A DNA stretch of 64,000 nt from Niebla homalea (taxonomy: Eukaryota > Ascomycota > Lecanoromycetes > Lecanorales > Ramalinaceae): NCBI GenBank assembly GCA_019925105.1, contig JAHGAU010000007.1, positions 1,848,730-1,912,729 of the forward strand, in the 5' to 3' direction. The notes under the pieces are model-generated. The model saw only the letters and a list, made by a program, of their open reading frames with translations, had not been told where the DNA came from and made no database searches. Shown here piece by piece: positions 44,961 through 56,929 of this stretch; the stretch's first letter is position 1; every line of letters starts with the position of its first letter. The position numbers were made by a program, and so were the translations under genes.

Positions 44961-46265
44961 AATTAAAAATTAAATATAATAAGATAATAGAAAAACGTTA
45001 TTATAAATAAAAATATTTAAGTTAAAATAAAAAAGAATAAATATTAAAAAAAAATATAAAAAAAAAAATTATAATAATATCGGAATTATTATAATCCGGA
45101 ATAAATTAATAAATATATTATTTACTTAATAATAATAAATAATAATTATTTCTTTTTTATTATTGATTTTTTTATTTAATTAATTTCTTAAATATTTTAA
45201 TATAAGATAATTATTAACGTTGCTTCTTTATATTAAGACTTTTTTAATAAAGCCTTTATTAAATTTAATTTTTATTATTTATAACCTTTAACCGGTAAAA
45301 ACCCCTTTATATTAATAAGATTATTAATTATTTATATATTTAAACCCTATTTTAATATAAATAATTAAGGGTAAATAATAAAAGGTAAATAATAAAGCAT
45401 AAATAATTAATTTTATAATGAAAAATAAATAATAAATTAAATAAAAAAGGGTTAAATAATTAATTAAATAATAAGTAATAAATACTTAAATAAATAATAA
45501 GGGATAAGATTAAATAATAAAGGGTAAATACTTATTTAAATAATAAAAAGTATAAGATTAATTAAATAATAAAGTATAAATAATTAATATAAAAATTAAG
45601 GGTAAATAATTGATTAATTAATAAAGGTTAAATACTTAATTAAATAATAAGGGGTAAAAAGTTGAAAATAAAGGTTAAGTAAATAATAGAATAATAAAGG
45701 GAAAATAATTAAATAAAAAAAAAGTAAATAAATAGATAATTAAGGGTAAATAATTAATAAAATAATAGAAAGTAAATATTTAATTAAATAATAAAACGTT
45801 TAAATTAATAATAAAAATTAAATAATAAAAAGTAAATATTATAAAATAAAAAATTAATTATATAATATAGGGTAAAATATAAGGTAAAGATTTAATTAAA
45901 TAATATAGGGTAAATAAGTAATTAAATAATAAAATATAAATAATTAATTTTAAATAATAAAAAGGTTAAATAAATAATAATAAATAAATAATTATTTAAA
46001 TAATAAAAAATATTAAATTAAAGAAATAATAAAAAGTAAAATAAAAAATTAATAAAAAATAAATAATTAATAAAATAATAAAAAGTAAATATATATATAA
46101 ATAATAAAAGGTTTAAATAAATAATAAAAGTTAAATAAAAAAAATAAAAAATATAAAATAAATAATAAAAAAGAAAAAGTAAAAAGTAAATAAAATAAAT
46201 AAATATAATAAGTAAAAAAAGAAAAATAATTAAAAAAGATATATAAGTTTATTATTTAATTTTAA
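44961..46265. repeat. AT-rich satellite-like array (TAAATAATAAAGGGTAAATA type)
   Basis: Degenerate tandem units of roughly 14-30 bp built on TAATAAAGGGTAAATAATTAA. No genes. Confidence 0.6.
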
Positions 46266-46269
46266 ATAA

Positions 46270-47245
46270 TTATAATTTTTATTTATTTATTCTTTCCGTT
46301 AAGGGGAATTCCGTTTTATCTTTATTATATTCTTAAATTATTTATTTTTAAAAATAAATAATTTAAAAAATTTTTTAAATTAAATCCTTTAATTTTATAT
46401 AGGAAAAATATAAAGTTTAATACGGGCTATAAAACGGGCTTTATTTAACTTATTATTTAATATTAATCGATTATAAGTTTTAAGTAATTATTTTTTTTCC
46501 GGGGAAACTTTAATAATTAAAAATATTAATTTTTAAGTAATTATTTTTTAAAGTAATTATTTATAAAGTAATTCTTAAATTAATTTAAAAATTTTTAATA
46601 ATAAAATTATAAAGCCCGGTAAACCTTATAGAATAAGTTTTTATTTACTTAAATTTAATAATTCCTTATTTAATTATTAATTTTTAAATTATTTTAAATT
46701 CTTAATAATTAATAATTAAATTTATTTTCCGGCGTTAATTTTTATTTTTTATTTAATTATTCTTTAAGGAAATTTAATAATTTAATTTTTTTATATAAAC
46801 TTTAACTTCTTAATAATATCGGAAAAAAAAATCCGTTTATTATTATTTATAATAATATAAAGTTATATATTTTATAATTTTATTTTTATAATATTTTTAA
46901 ATATATCCGGAATATTATTAATCCTTTTTATTTATCTTTTAATTTTAAAAAAAAAAAGAAAAGAATAACGGTTATAATAATACCGGAATTATTATAATCC
47001 GGATTATATTAATAAATATATTCTTTATTTAATAATAATAAGTAATATTTATTTCTTTTTTCTTATTAATTTTTTTATTTAAATAATTTTTTAAATATCT
47101 TAATATAGGATAACCGTTAACGTTACCTCTTTATATTAAGACTTTTAATGAAATCCTTACTTAATTTAACCCTTATTATTTATAACCTTTAACCGGAAAA
47201 AACCCTTTTATATTAATAAGATAATTAATTATTTATCTATTAAGG
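46270..47245 (+). repeat. hairpin-headed repeat family, copy 2
   Basis: The head has GGGGAATTCCG, then a perfect 15-bp inverted repeat AAATTATTTATTTTT / AAAAATAAATAATTT (46335-46364). The shared body GGGCTATAAAACGGGC, TTTCCGGCGTTAAT and AAAATCCGTTTATTAT follows, then TAATACCGGAATTATTATAA, and a tail AATATAGGATAACCGTTAAC. It is heavily AT-converted. Confidence 0.65.
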
Positions 47246-47960
47246 CCTATCACCTAGTTCTCACTCTTTCCTGCCTGGAAAGAGTCATTTGCTCACTCGG
47301 CGTTAATTCGGCCTTCTCGGACTTGACCCAGGAAAGAATCATTTTTAGAAATGACTCTTTCCAGGGTAAAACCGGCCCGGATTTATTTACTTTCTATATA
47401 AAAAGTGTAGATTTTAGTATAACTTATTAATCCCGAGACCTCCGAGGTTCGTCCGAGCAATAATTATTTATTTATCGGATTTTAAATATTTATAAATTCC
47501 GGGTTATAAGGTTTAAGTTTACTTCCCGGCGTTAATTATTACTTTTTTATCGGTTATTCCCCGGTAAAATCTAATAATTTAACTTTCTTCATACATTTTT
47601 CCGCTTTTTAATAATATTAGAAAAATGAAAATCCGTCTATTAACGGTTACGGTAATATTAACCTATAAGGGTTTATAAGTAATTCTTTAAGGTTTTAAGG
47701 TATATCCGGATTATTATTAATCCTTTATTTAATTTATTTAATCTAAAAGATAGCTTAAAAAAAGTATTTTATAACGGTAACGGGAGAACTTAAATCTGTA
47801 TTTTATTTAAGATTATATTACTTAATAATAATAAAAAAAAACTTATATAATACTTTTATTATTTTATTAATAATATAAAAATCTTAATATTTCTTAATAT
47901 AGGGTAATGGTTAACGTTGCCTCCCTATATTAAGGCTTTAAGATCCGGCCGTAATATCCG
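47246..47960 (+). repeat. hairpin-headed repeat family, copy 3 (little RIP in the head)
   Basis: Starts TCACCTAGTT like copy 1. Arms are CCTGGAAAGAGTCATTT (47274-47290), GGAAAGAATCATTT (47331-47344), loop TTAG, and AAATGACTCTTTCC (47349-47362). The body follows as in the other copies (CTTCCCGGCGTTAATTATTA, CCCCGGTAAAATCTAATAAT) and the tail ATATAGGGTAATGGTTAACG. It sits directly behind copy 2. Confidence 0.7.
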
Positions 47961-48260
47961 TTTAAATACGAGAATAATCTATAAATAAATTTTTATTTTT
48001 AAATTATTATATTACTACCTAAATTATTATATTATTACCATCAATAATTATTAATCTGGAACCGGCCTATTTATTTTTAAATTATTAAATAACTTAACTA
48101 TTTAAGCCCGGTCTCGGCCTTATTTAAGCCTTATAATTTATAATTCTCTTAATAAAGGCTTAATTAATAATTCATTTATATAATTACTTTTCCCCCTTTT
48201 TAAATTTCTGTTTTTCTTATTATACTTAAGTTACTTAATCTACTTAATACCTAAGTAAAC
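47961..48260. other. AT-rich spacer, unassigned
   Basis: RIP-type sequence between hairpin-headed copy 3 and the pyrimidine-rich array. Nothing readable. Confidence 0.3.
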
Positions 48261-48475
48261 TAAATACCCTTTACCCTTTACCCTTTACCCTTTATTATCA
48301 CTTATACCTTTACCTTACCTTTACCTTTATCTTTACCTTCACCTTTACCTTTACCTACCTTTACCTTTATTTACTTTTACCTTTATTTACCTTTACCTTT
48401 ATTCACCTTTACCTTTACCTTTACCTTTACCTTTACCTACCTTTACCTTTATTTACCTTTATTTTCACCTTTTAT
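48261..48475 (+). repeat. CCCTTTA and ACCTTT short tandem repeats
   Basis: Four CCCTTTA units at 48267-48293 are followed by many ACCTTT/TTACCT units to about 48475. They resemble a telomere-type repeat only loosely; the usual ascomycete telomere unit (TTAGGG) is absent. Confidence 0.8.
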
Positions 48476-48539
48476 TTATATATTATTTATATCTATTTAT
48501 ATAATAAATTTACCTTAAGCCTTTATTAAAAAGGCCTTC

Positions 48540-51500
48540 CTTTATTTATCTGATTATAAAACTTTAATATACCGTAATCATAAATACGGCGTCCGGTTCT
48601 AGGAATTACGCGGTTACCTAAATAAATAATACCCTTACCTTATTTTTATTACCCGGAATAAGATTTTTATTTATATTATTAAGTTTTACTTAAATAATAT
48701 TGATATTCCGGACAGACCGGTTACCTTTTTATTTTTATTATCTATTTCTTTGGGTTTAAAGTATATTTATTATACTTATATTTACTTATCCTTAAATACG
48801 ATAACGATATATTAGCGGAATAATTACCCGGATATTTATTAAACTTAAAAATAAAATGGTTTTTATTGAAAAAACCAATTAAAATCGAATAATAAATAAA
48901 TATTTATTAAATTCTAATAATTATATACCCGAGGATTAAATCGTTATTTATTTAAAGTATTTAATATTAAAAAAAATAATAATATTATAAATCCATCAGA
49001 TATACCGGCTTTTATCCATATTATTAAAATAAAGAAATTAACAGAATAAATTAAAATGGTTACCGAAAACATAAATATAATAATTACGGAACCGGAAAAA
49101 TTCGAGGTTAATACCTGGGTAGCCCGTACCGGGTAAACTATTTATTTATTTAATTTCAATTTAGTTATAACCTGGTCTTGGCTAAAACCCCCGGTAAAAC
49201 CGACTTTAAAATTAAACGATCTAGAGTAATTATCGATTTTATTATTATATTTAATAATAAAATCGATTAAGGCTTTATTTAAAAAAGCGGTTTTAATTAA
49301 TAAGTTAAGTACCGTAGGCCGGAATTCACTAAAATATATAAACCGTAAAGAAACCGGTAACGTTATAAATAAAAAACCATTTATAATATATATCGGTCTA
49401 AATACGATTTACTTTTTATATTAAGGTTTAACTTAATATATTTATTTATTTATAGAATATTAAGTTATTTACTTTAAGGAACCGTCTAAGGTATAAATAT
49501 ATTAAATTATCTTTTACTTTATTTATTAAAGTATTAAGATTTATAAAAGATTAATTAGAAAAATAAGTTATCTTTATTTTTTCTTTATTATTTATTATTT
49601 ATTATTTATATTTACTTTTTAACTTATAATTTTTACCCTTTTTTAATTTTTTTTTTACTTTTTTTATATTTTACTTTACCTTTTTTTTTTACTTTTACTT
49701 TTATTACTTTTATTTTTTATGTAAATATATATATTAATAACCTTTTTTTTAATAAATTTAACGAAGAACTTACTAATAATTTATCCGATAATAATTTTAA
49801 GGATTTATTATATTCTTTAAATAAATTTAAGGATTTATTATTATACTTTTTTTTAAGTTTTTTATACTAAGATTTATTTAAGGACGATTATTAAAGCCCT
49901 TTACTTAATAACTTAATAATATACGGTATTAATACCGATTTTACCTGGTCCCTACCTATGAATTATACTATTAAATTAAGTAATATTATTACCTTTTCTT
50001 AAGCCTTTATCCTTTTAAGGGCTTATACCCTTTAACCTAATTTACCAGAATTTAAGGATTAAATTATTGACTTAAATATATCGATAAATTTATTTTTAAC
50101 TTCGGATTCCGATTTACCTATTAATACCTTATTTAACAAAACTATTAAATTAACGAAAAATCATTTATTCCTTATTAATACCGATACCCTATTACGGCCT
50201 ATTAACTTCATTTTTAAATTACGGACTTATAGATTTACCCTTAATTATAATATTATTAAGGAAGGTATTATATCCTGGGAAAATAATGAAATTTTTTATA
50301 AAAATCTTTTATTAACTATAAATTAATACCGTTCCGTGGTATTTAGATTACTAGAAACCGTTAAATCCCGGTTATTTAATAATTTATTATTTACCGGTTA
50401 AGACGATTTACCCTCCGTGGATTTTACCACTTTTTTTAATAATATTATTAATAATATACCGGACTGGAATTTCTTTATAAATAAACGGAATAAATTATTT
50501 TTTAAAGGTAATTTTTAACTCTATAAAAAAATCCATTAAATACCGACCTTATAAAACCGTTTTCTTAAATTTAAAAATAACGATACCCACTAGAAACTGG
50601 ATGAAGTTTATTATTTATTTAAAAAAAACCGGAAATTTAAAGAAGAATTAATGATTTTATTATAGCTTATTTAAGGTAATCTAGCTTAAAGCCCTAAAAT
50701 CTAATTAATTTAATACTGAAATTAATTAAATTTTAAATAAAATATCTTTATTTAAAATGGCTTACTTATATTTATTACTTTATATTATAAAGGCTTTATT
50801 ATTATTAAATTAATTAAGGTTATAAACTAATTTATACCTTATAAATTATTAGTTTTATTTATTTATTACCTTTGGCTTTATATTCCTTTAAAAACGAATT
50901 TATTGAATTTATATTTGGAAAAATTAAATATTACCTTTTACCTTTAACCTAAACGGATTTACTTTATTAAAAACCTTAAAAAAATTAAAAAATTAAAAAA
51001 ATAATAAAAACAATTAAAACGTTAAACGGTAATTAATAATAATTCGGATGAAACTTAAAAAAAGGATTTAAATTAATAGGAATTTTAAGATATCCTTTAT
51101 TGTTATAATACCTGGACGTCCAATTCTTTTAATACGGTTTTATCTAAGGAGTTCCGGTCCCAGGTAAAAGTAAATATTAAAACCCTGGTTTAACAGCATA
51201 TTATTATTATTATTTTTCGATATTATTATGGTAAATTTATTAATAAAAATTAAAAAAACGTTATTAATCTAAACAATAATAATAAAAAAGATAAAATTAT
51301 TGATTTATAAGCTGTTTATATTAATAATATTATTAATAATATATATTCCCGGTTATTGGACGAAATACCGGGTTAAATATATACTTAACGGGAAAAATTT
51401 ATAACTTTATTTATCTGGCTTTTTTAATTCCTTTAATTCCTAAGTACTTTATTTATACCGGAAAAATTAGACTAGAAATCTAAGTTATTTATAAATTCCA

Positions 51501-53400
51501 CTAAAGAAATTTATAAAGAAAAATACCAGAAATTTCAATTTACTTAAATTTTACCGGCCTTTTAGTAATTATACGGTTAAAATCTGGAGTTTTAGGGTTT
51601 ATAAAAAACCAGATTAACGGCAATTTTATCCGGAAAAAGTTTAATCGTTATTATATTTAATATTAAACGCGGAAAAAGTGCTTTTTTATAGTCTTTACCG
51701 TTATTACCAGCCTAAATAAACTTACCATAATAATATTACCCTTTATATCTTTAAGGAAGGAAATATTATTTAAGGCTTAAAATTAAGGCCTTAAATGTTT
51801 AAAGTAAATCTTAAAAAGCCTTAAAAATTAGGCTAATATTATATTAATTACCCCGGAAACAACCGTTATTAAACCTTTTAATTAATTTTTAAATCGATTA
51901 AAACGATAAGGCCATTTAGACCGTATTATTATTAATAAAGCTTATATTTTACTGGATATTACCAAGGATTTTTGGCCGAAAATTAAGGAATTAAAGTCCT
52001 TAATTAAATATAAAACGTAATTCGTTTATTTAACGGCTTTTTTACTATTAAAAAATGAAAATACCTGGTTCTAGCTAACCGGTATTAATATATCTAATAT
52101 ACTTTTATTACGGGAACCGACTATAAGGTTAAATATTTAATATTTAATTTAAGAATACGTTATAGTGGATAATTTAAGGGATAGTTTATTATTTTTAATA
52201 AATTTGAAAAAAAGGCTTTATTTAAGTAGCTAAATCCTTATTTTTTATGGGACAATTTACCTTACAGATTAAGTTAGTAAAATCTTGGATATATTTAAAT
52301 ATTACGTAAAAATCGGGATTATAAATTAAAAACGTTAAATACTTAATAATTTCCATAATAAAAAAGCTTTTATTTTAACGATTACTTCGGCTTTATCTAT
52401 AGGACTGGATTTACCGGATATACGGGTTATTATTTACGTTAATTTATTAAAGGATTTAAAGGCTTATAATTAAGAAAGTAAACGAGCCGGCCGATAAAAG
52501 GAAAAAAGTGAAGTTATAATCCTTTATAACCTTCGGTTATCTCGGTCTGAAGATCCGGATATAAAGGATTATATTGAAAACGATAAATATCAACGGATTA
52601 TACTGGACTTAATTATAAACGGCTCTATAAATTAGAAAAAATATAAAAAAAACGAAAAAAAATATGATTTTTACTTTGGGTTTATTTAAAAGGAAAAACT
52701 TAATATTAAAATTAAAAAGGATTTATTTACGGACCTTACCGGATTTATAAATATTGATTTTATAGATTTTAAATTATAGGAATCTTATAATTTAAGATTA
52801 AAAGATTAATATTTATTAAAAAACCGGAAAAATAAAATAAATCTAAATAATTTAAAATCAACTTTATAGTATTAATTTAAAAACTATATTAATTATAAAA
52901 TATATACAAATTCAGATATACTGGTATTATTATAATACTCTTTCAATAAATATTAAAATTATAATATTTATAATATACGTTTTTTTATAAAAACTTAAAT
53001 TAATAGACTTTATTATTAAAATATAAATAAATACTTAAAATATTTTAAATATCTTTTATTTTAAGATTTTTATATCCGGTTTAAGCCTTTATTTATAAAT
53101 AAGGGTTATAGACCTATTGGAAAAAAATCCTATTTATATCGATAAAACCTAATCTTCGAAACCCTTTTTACCTATTTTTACTATATAAAGGACCAGCCGA
53201 TTTTTCAATTATTAATAAAATAATACTGGGAAAATATCCAATACCTATTTACCAAGGATAAAGTGGAGTTAAAGGATATTTTAATTTATAAACGGTCAAA
53301 AAAGAGTTATAGAAATGCGGAGATTAACGGGTTTATTAAAATATTATTGTATAATTTCACCTTAATTCAATTTGGAGATAAATAAATAGATAATTTATAA
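48540..53400 (+). pseudogene. telomere-linked RecQ-type helicase relic, RIP-inactivated
   Basis: Readable fragments occur in the order of fungal telomere-linked helicases. FEVNTWVARTG is near 49100. GLLIFITLYYKGFIIIKLIK, then LFIYYLWLYIPL, is near 50755-50885, matching the conserved YHKG / YLWLVLP segment upstream of the helicase core. IVIIFNIKRGKSAF near 51645-51685 is a damaged Walker A. AYILLDITKDFWPKIKEL near 51940 is the damaged DEAH-box/post-box region, followed by VYLTAFL (motif III). TIRLNI and a YVIVDN segment come next. SALSIGLDLPDIRVIIYV near 52385-52445 and SKRAGR near 52470 correspond to motifs V and VI. Dozens of stops (TAA for CAA/TGG) and lost catalytic residues make it non-functional. 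The family is typically subtelomeric in fungi. Confidence 0.8.
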
Positions 53401-54285
53401 ATATCTTTTTAAGAAAAGCTTTTAAATATTTATTTTATACCTTTTTTAAAAAAAACCTTTATAATAAAATATTCGAATTCAGATTAAAAGAAAAAACAAG
53501 TTCTTTTATTATTTATTAATAATTATATTAAAAGGGTTAATATTAATAAATAAATAAACAAGGAATTTAAAGCTAGATAAAAAAAAGGAAAAAAGGAAAT
53601 AACGATAAATAAATAATAGGTAAAATACAATAAATAAATAAATAGATGGATAAAGAAAGGAATAAGTAAAGGAAAAAACAAATAAGTTGTAAAACGGATA
53701 AATAAATAATAAATTAATTAATAAACAGGTAAATAAATATATAATTAAATAAAATCTCTTATTATAAAAGGCTAAGGATGAATGATTTATTACGAAAATA
53801 CCTTTTATGAATAAATAAGAAAATAAACAAATGATTAAATAAATAAATGAGAAAATTAATTAAGAAATAAATAAATATATAAATCACTTAAGAAATATAT
53901 AAATTAATTAATTAAGAAATAGAGTAATAAATAAAATAATTAAAAAATGGATTAACAAATAAAATAATTAAAACATAAATAGATTAATGAATTAAGAAAT
54001 AAACTAAGAAATAAATTAATAAAAAAGTAATAAAAAAGTTATAAAAAAGTAATAAAAAAGTAATAAATAAAGTAATAAATAAAGTATAAATAAAGTAAAA
54101 AATAAAGTAAAAAATAACCCTAAAAATAAATTAATTATTAAATAAATAAATTAATAAAGTAATAAAGTAATAAACTAATAAAGTAATAAAATAATAAAAT
54201 AATAAAAAAATAAAAAAATAAAAAAATAAAATAATAAAATAATAAAATAATAAAATAATAAAATAATAAAGTATTACTGAATTCA
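53401..54285. repeat. AT-rich low-complexity region (AATAAATAAATTAAT type)
   Basis: Degenerate AATAAATAAATTAATAAG-like sequence behind the helicase relic, grading into pure AATAAA/ATAAAATA repeats. No coding or RNA features. Confidence 0.6.
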
Positions 54286-54510
54286 CCGTTTAGTTATTAC
54301 CCTAAATGAATTAAGGGTATTAAGCTTGATTCATTTTTACAGGGTAAATAATCCAGGGTAAAAGTTAATTATAAAGGGTTTTTATATTAAAATAAAAAAA
54401 GGGGGTAAAGCACTATTAATCATAGAGAAAACCGCTGCCGCAAGGGGGTTTTGGCTAGTAAAAGATAAACTATGAACGAGCGGTAGGGTTTAAGGGTGGT
54501 GGACGGCTTA
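54286..54510. other. short island with little RIP
   Basis: GAATTCACCGTTTAGTTATT ... AAAACCGCTGCCGCAAGGGG ... GAACGAGCGGTAGGGTTTAA keeps ordinary base composition for about 200 bp amid AT-rich DNA. AAAACC and GGTTTT flank GCTGCCGCAAGGG as a possible stem. Function and origin unknown. Confidence 0.4.
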
Positions 54511-54760
54511 ATAAGCAGATAAATAAAATAAATAAAATAAATAAAATAAATAAAATAAATAAAATAAATAAAATAAATAAAATAAATAAAATAAATAAAA
54601 TAAATAAAATAAATAAAATAAATAAAATAAATAAAATAAATAAAATAAATAAAATAAATAAAATAAATAAAATAAATAAAATAAATAAAATAAATAAAAT
54701 AAATAAAATAAATAAAATAAATAAAATAAATAAAATAAATAAATAAATAAATTAAATAAA
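54511..54760 (+). repeat. AAATAAAAT microsatellite
   Basis: About 25 perfect or near-perfect 9-bp units (AAATAAAAT), ending in AAATAAAT/TTAAATAAA variants. Confidence 0.9.
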
Positions 54761-55064
54761 TAAGTTAAATAAATAAATTAAATAAATAAATTAAATAAAT
54801 AAATTAAATAAAATAAATTAAATAAAGTAAATAAATGAATTAATAAAATAAGAAGTGAATTAAATAAATAAATTAATTTAAATAAAGTGAATAATTTAAT
54901 AAATTAATTTAAATAAAAAATTTAAGATAACTTATATTTTTTATATTATTTTTATAGGTTTTTTATTCGTAATAATACGTATTATATATTTTTACCTTAA
55001 TCGTAAATTAAAGTAATAATTTAAAAACGGGTTATTAAGGTTAAACCCTAATACTTAAGCAGAA
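54761..55064. other. AT-rich spacer, unassigned
   Basis: TTAAATAAATAAATTAAAT-like sequence, then a short unique stretch with ACGGGTTATTAAGGTTAAAC. No gene. Confidence 0.35.
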
Positions 55065-55800
55065 TATAAGGGTTATATAAAGAATTATAAGGTAATTATA
55101 AGGGGTATTATAAGGGGTTATAATGAATTATAGGGGGTTTAAGGAGTTTATAAAGGTTATTATAGGGGGTTTATAAGGGTTATTATAAGGGGTTTATAAG
55201 GGGAGTTATAAGGGGTTATTAGGGGAATTATTAAGGGTTTATAAGGGGTATTATAGGGGGTTTATAGGGGGTTTTAAGGGGTTAATAAGGGGTATTATAG
55301 GGCGTTTATAAGGGAGTTATAAGGGGTTTATAGGGGGTTATAAGGGGTTTATAGGGGGTTATAAGGGGTTTATAGGGGGTTATAAGGGGTTTATAGGGGG
55401 TTATAAGGGATTTATAGGGGGTTATAAGGGGTTTATAAGGGGTTATAAAGGGTTTATAGGGAGATTATAAGGGGTTTATAGGGGGTTATAAGGGGTTTAT
55501 AAGGAGTTTATTAAGGGTATTATAAAGGGTTTATTAAGGGTTTTATAAGGGGTTTATAAGCGGAATTATAAGGGGTTATTAAGGGGTTTTATAAGGGGTT
55601 ATTAAGGGGTTATTAAGGGGAATTATTAAGGGTTTATTAAAGGTATTATAAGGGATTTATAAGGGGTTTTATAGGGGGTTTATAAGGGGAGTTATAAAGG
55701 TTTATAAGGGGAGTTATAAGGGGAATTATAAGGGGATTATAAGGGTATTATAAAAGGGTTAAAAAGGTATTTTAAGGGGGTTATAAAGGATAAATAAAGG
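55065..55800 (+). repeat. G-rich minisatellite, TTATAAGGGGTTTATAGGGGG type
   Basis: About 730 bp of alternating AAGGGG and TAGGGGG tracts spaced 6-12 nt, built on TTATAAGGGG and TTTATAGGGGG. Strand asymmetry is nearly complete: G runs on plus, almost no C. The most regular part is 55310-55500. Confidence 0.9.
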
Positions 55801-56172
55801 GGTTTTTAAGGTAATTATTAAAGGATTATAAAAGGGTAAATAAAGGATAAATATAGGAGAAATAAAAGGTAAATAAAAAGGAAATAATAAAAATGAAATA
55901 ATAAATAAATAAATAAATTAATACTATTAATGTCTGGACTTCATATGAAGTACGGATAGCTAACCAATAGGAGAGGCTGTATGCAGTAAGTCATCTGCCA
56001 AGTCTTGGATCTGAACTTTATATGAAGTACGGATACTTCATCTTAATACATCTTTAGAGTTATCTACGTAATCTATTAACTTTATATATAAGAGTTATAG
56101 AGTGAAGTAAGCGTATTCAAACAAGCCTCTGTTGATAAAATTTTATAGGGTGGTTATTGAGAAATAAAAGGA

Positions 56173-56736
56173 TTAAGATTTTACCACCAAAGGTGATCCA
56201 CCCTCACCTGCAGCCTCACCACCACCCTCACCACCACCCTCACCTGCACCCTTACCTGCACCCTCACCTGCACCCTCACCTGCACCCTTACCTGCACCCT
56301 CACCTGCACCCTCACCTGCAAGTGCACCACTACCCTCACCACCACCCTCACCTGCACCCTCACCACCACCCTCACCACCACCCTCACCACCACCCTCACT
56401 TGAACCCTCACCTGCACCCTCACCTACACCCTCACCTGCACCCTTACCTGCACCCTCACCTGCAAGTACACCACTACCCTCACCACCACCCTCACTTGCA
56501 CCCTTACCTGCAAGTGCACCACCACCCTCACTACCACCCTTACCACCACCCTTACCACCACCCTCACATGCACCCTCACCTGCAAGTGCACCACTACCCT
56601 CACCTGCAAGTGCACCACTACCCTCACCACCACCCTTACTTACACCCGCACCTGCACCCCCAGCAAACCCTTTACTAAGCCCTTTACCAGGCCCTTTACC
56701 AGGCCTCTCAGCAAGCACTTCACCGGGTGCCCCCAC
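56173..56736 (-). other. Gly-rich open frame through minisatellite copy 2, coding status uncertain
   Basis: 187 codons: MGAPGEVLAERPGKGPGKGL, then Gly-Glu-Gly/Ser/Ala/Lys repeats, ending PLVVKS and a stop. It is complete from ATG to stop in this copy. The plus strand is equally open (His/Pro/Leu-rich, 56157-56678). Repeat phase alone could explain both. The conserved unique start in both copies is the only support. Confidence 0.28.
56195..56650 (+). repeat. ACCCTCACCTGC-type minisatellite, copy 2
   Basis: About 455 bp, half the length of copy 1. Units are mainly ACCCTCACC with ACC or TGC, and TGCAAGTGCACCACT blocks. CTTA/TACA variants are rare compared with copy 1. Confidence 0.9.
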
Positions 56737-56929
56737 CGTAACAGGCCCAAAAACACCGTGATTTACATGGAGATTCCGAGAGCTGAGTAAAGCCCTTTAC
56801 CTGCACCCTTACTTTACCCTTAATAAGACCTTTATTAAGCCTTTTATTAAGCCCTTTTTTAAGCCCTAAATTAAGCCCTTTATTAAGCTTTTTATTAAAT
56901 TATTTAATTAAAAATTAAAGATTAATTAA

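Larger units (their letters stand above)
55917..56925 (+). mobile_element. minisatellite-bearing repeat element, copy 2
   Basis: Same head as the 43.4-kb copy but less mutated (TGTCTGGACTTCATATGAAG, AGGCTGTATGCAGTAAGTC). It has ATTAACTTTATATATAAG with GAGTTATAGAG, TTTTATAGGGTGGTTATTGA, a shorter minisatellite (56195-56650), and the tail GAGTAAAGCCCTTTACCTGC. Where copy 1 has TA, this copy often keeps CA or TG, so it is the younger or better protected copy. The TATA and GTTATAGAG segment also resembles hairpin-headed copy 5. Confidence 0.72.

Noticed and set aside
48267..48293. CCCTTTA repeats as an interstitial telomere
   Set aside because: The unit differs from TTAGGG/CCCTAA of filamentous ascomycetes and grades into ACCTTT low-complexity sequence.
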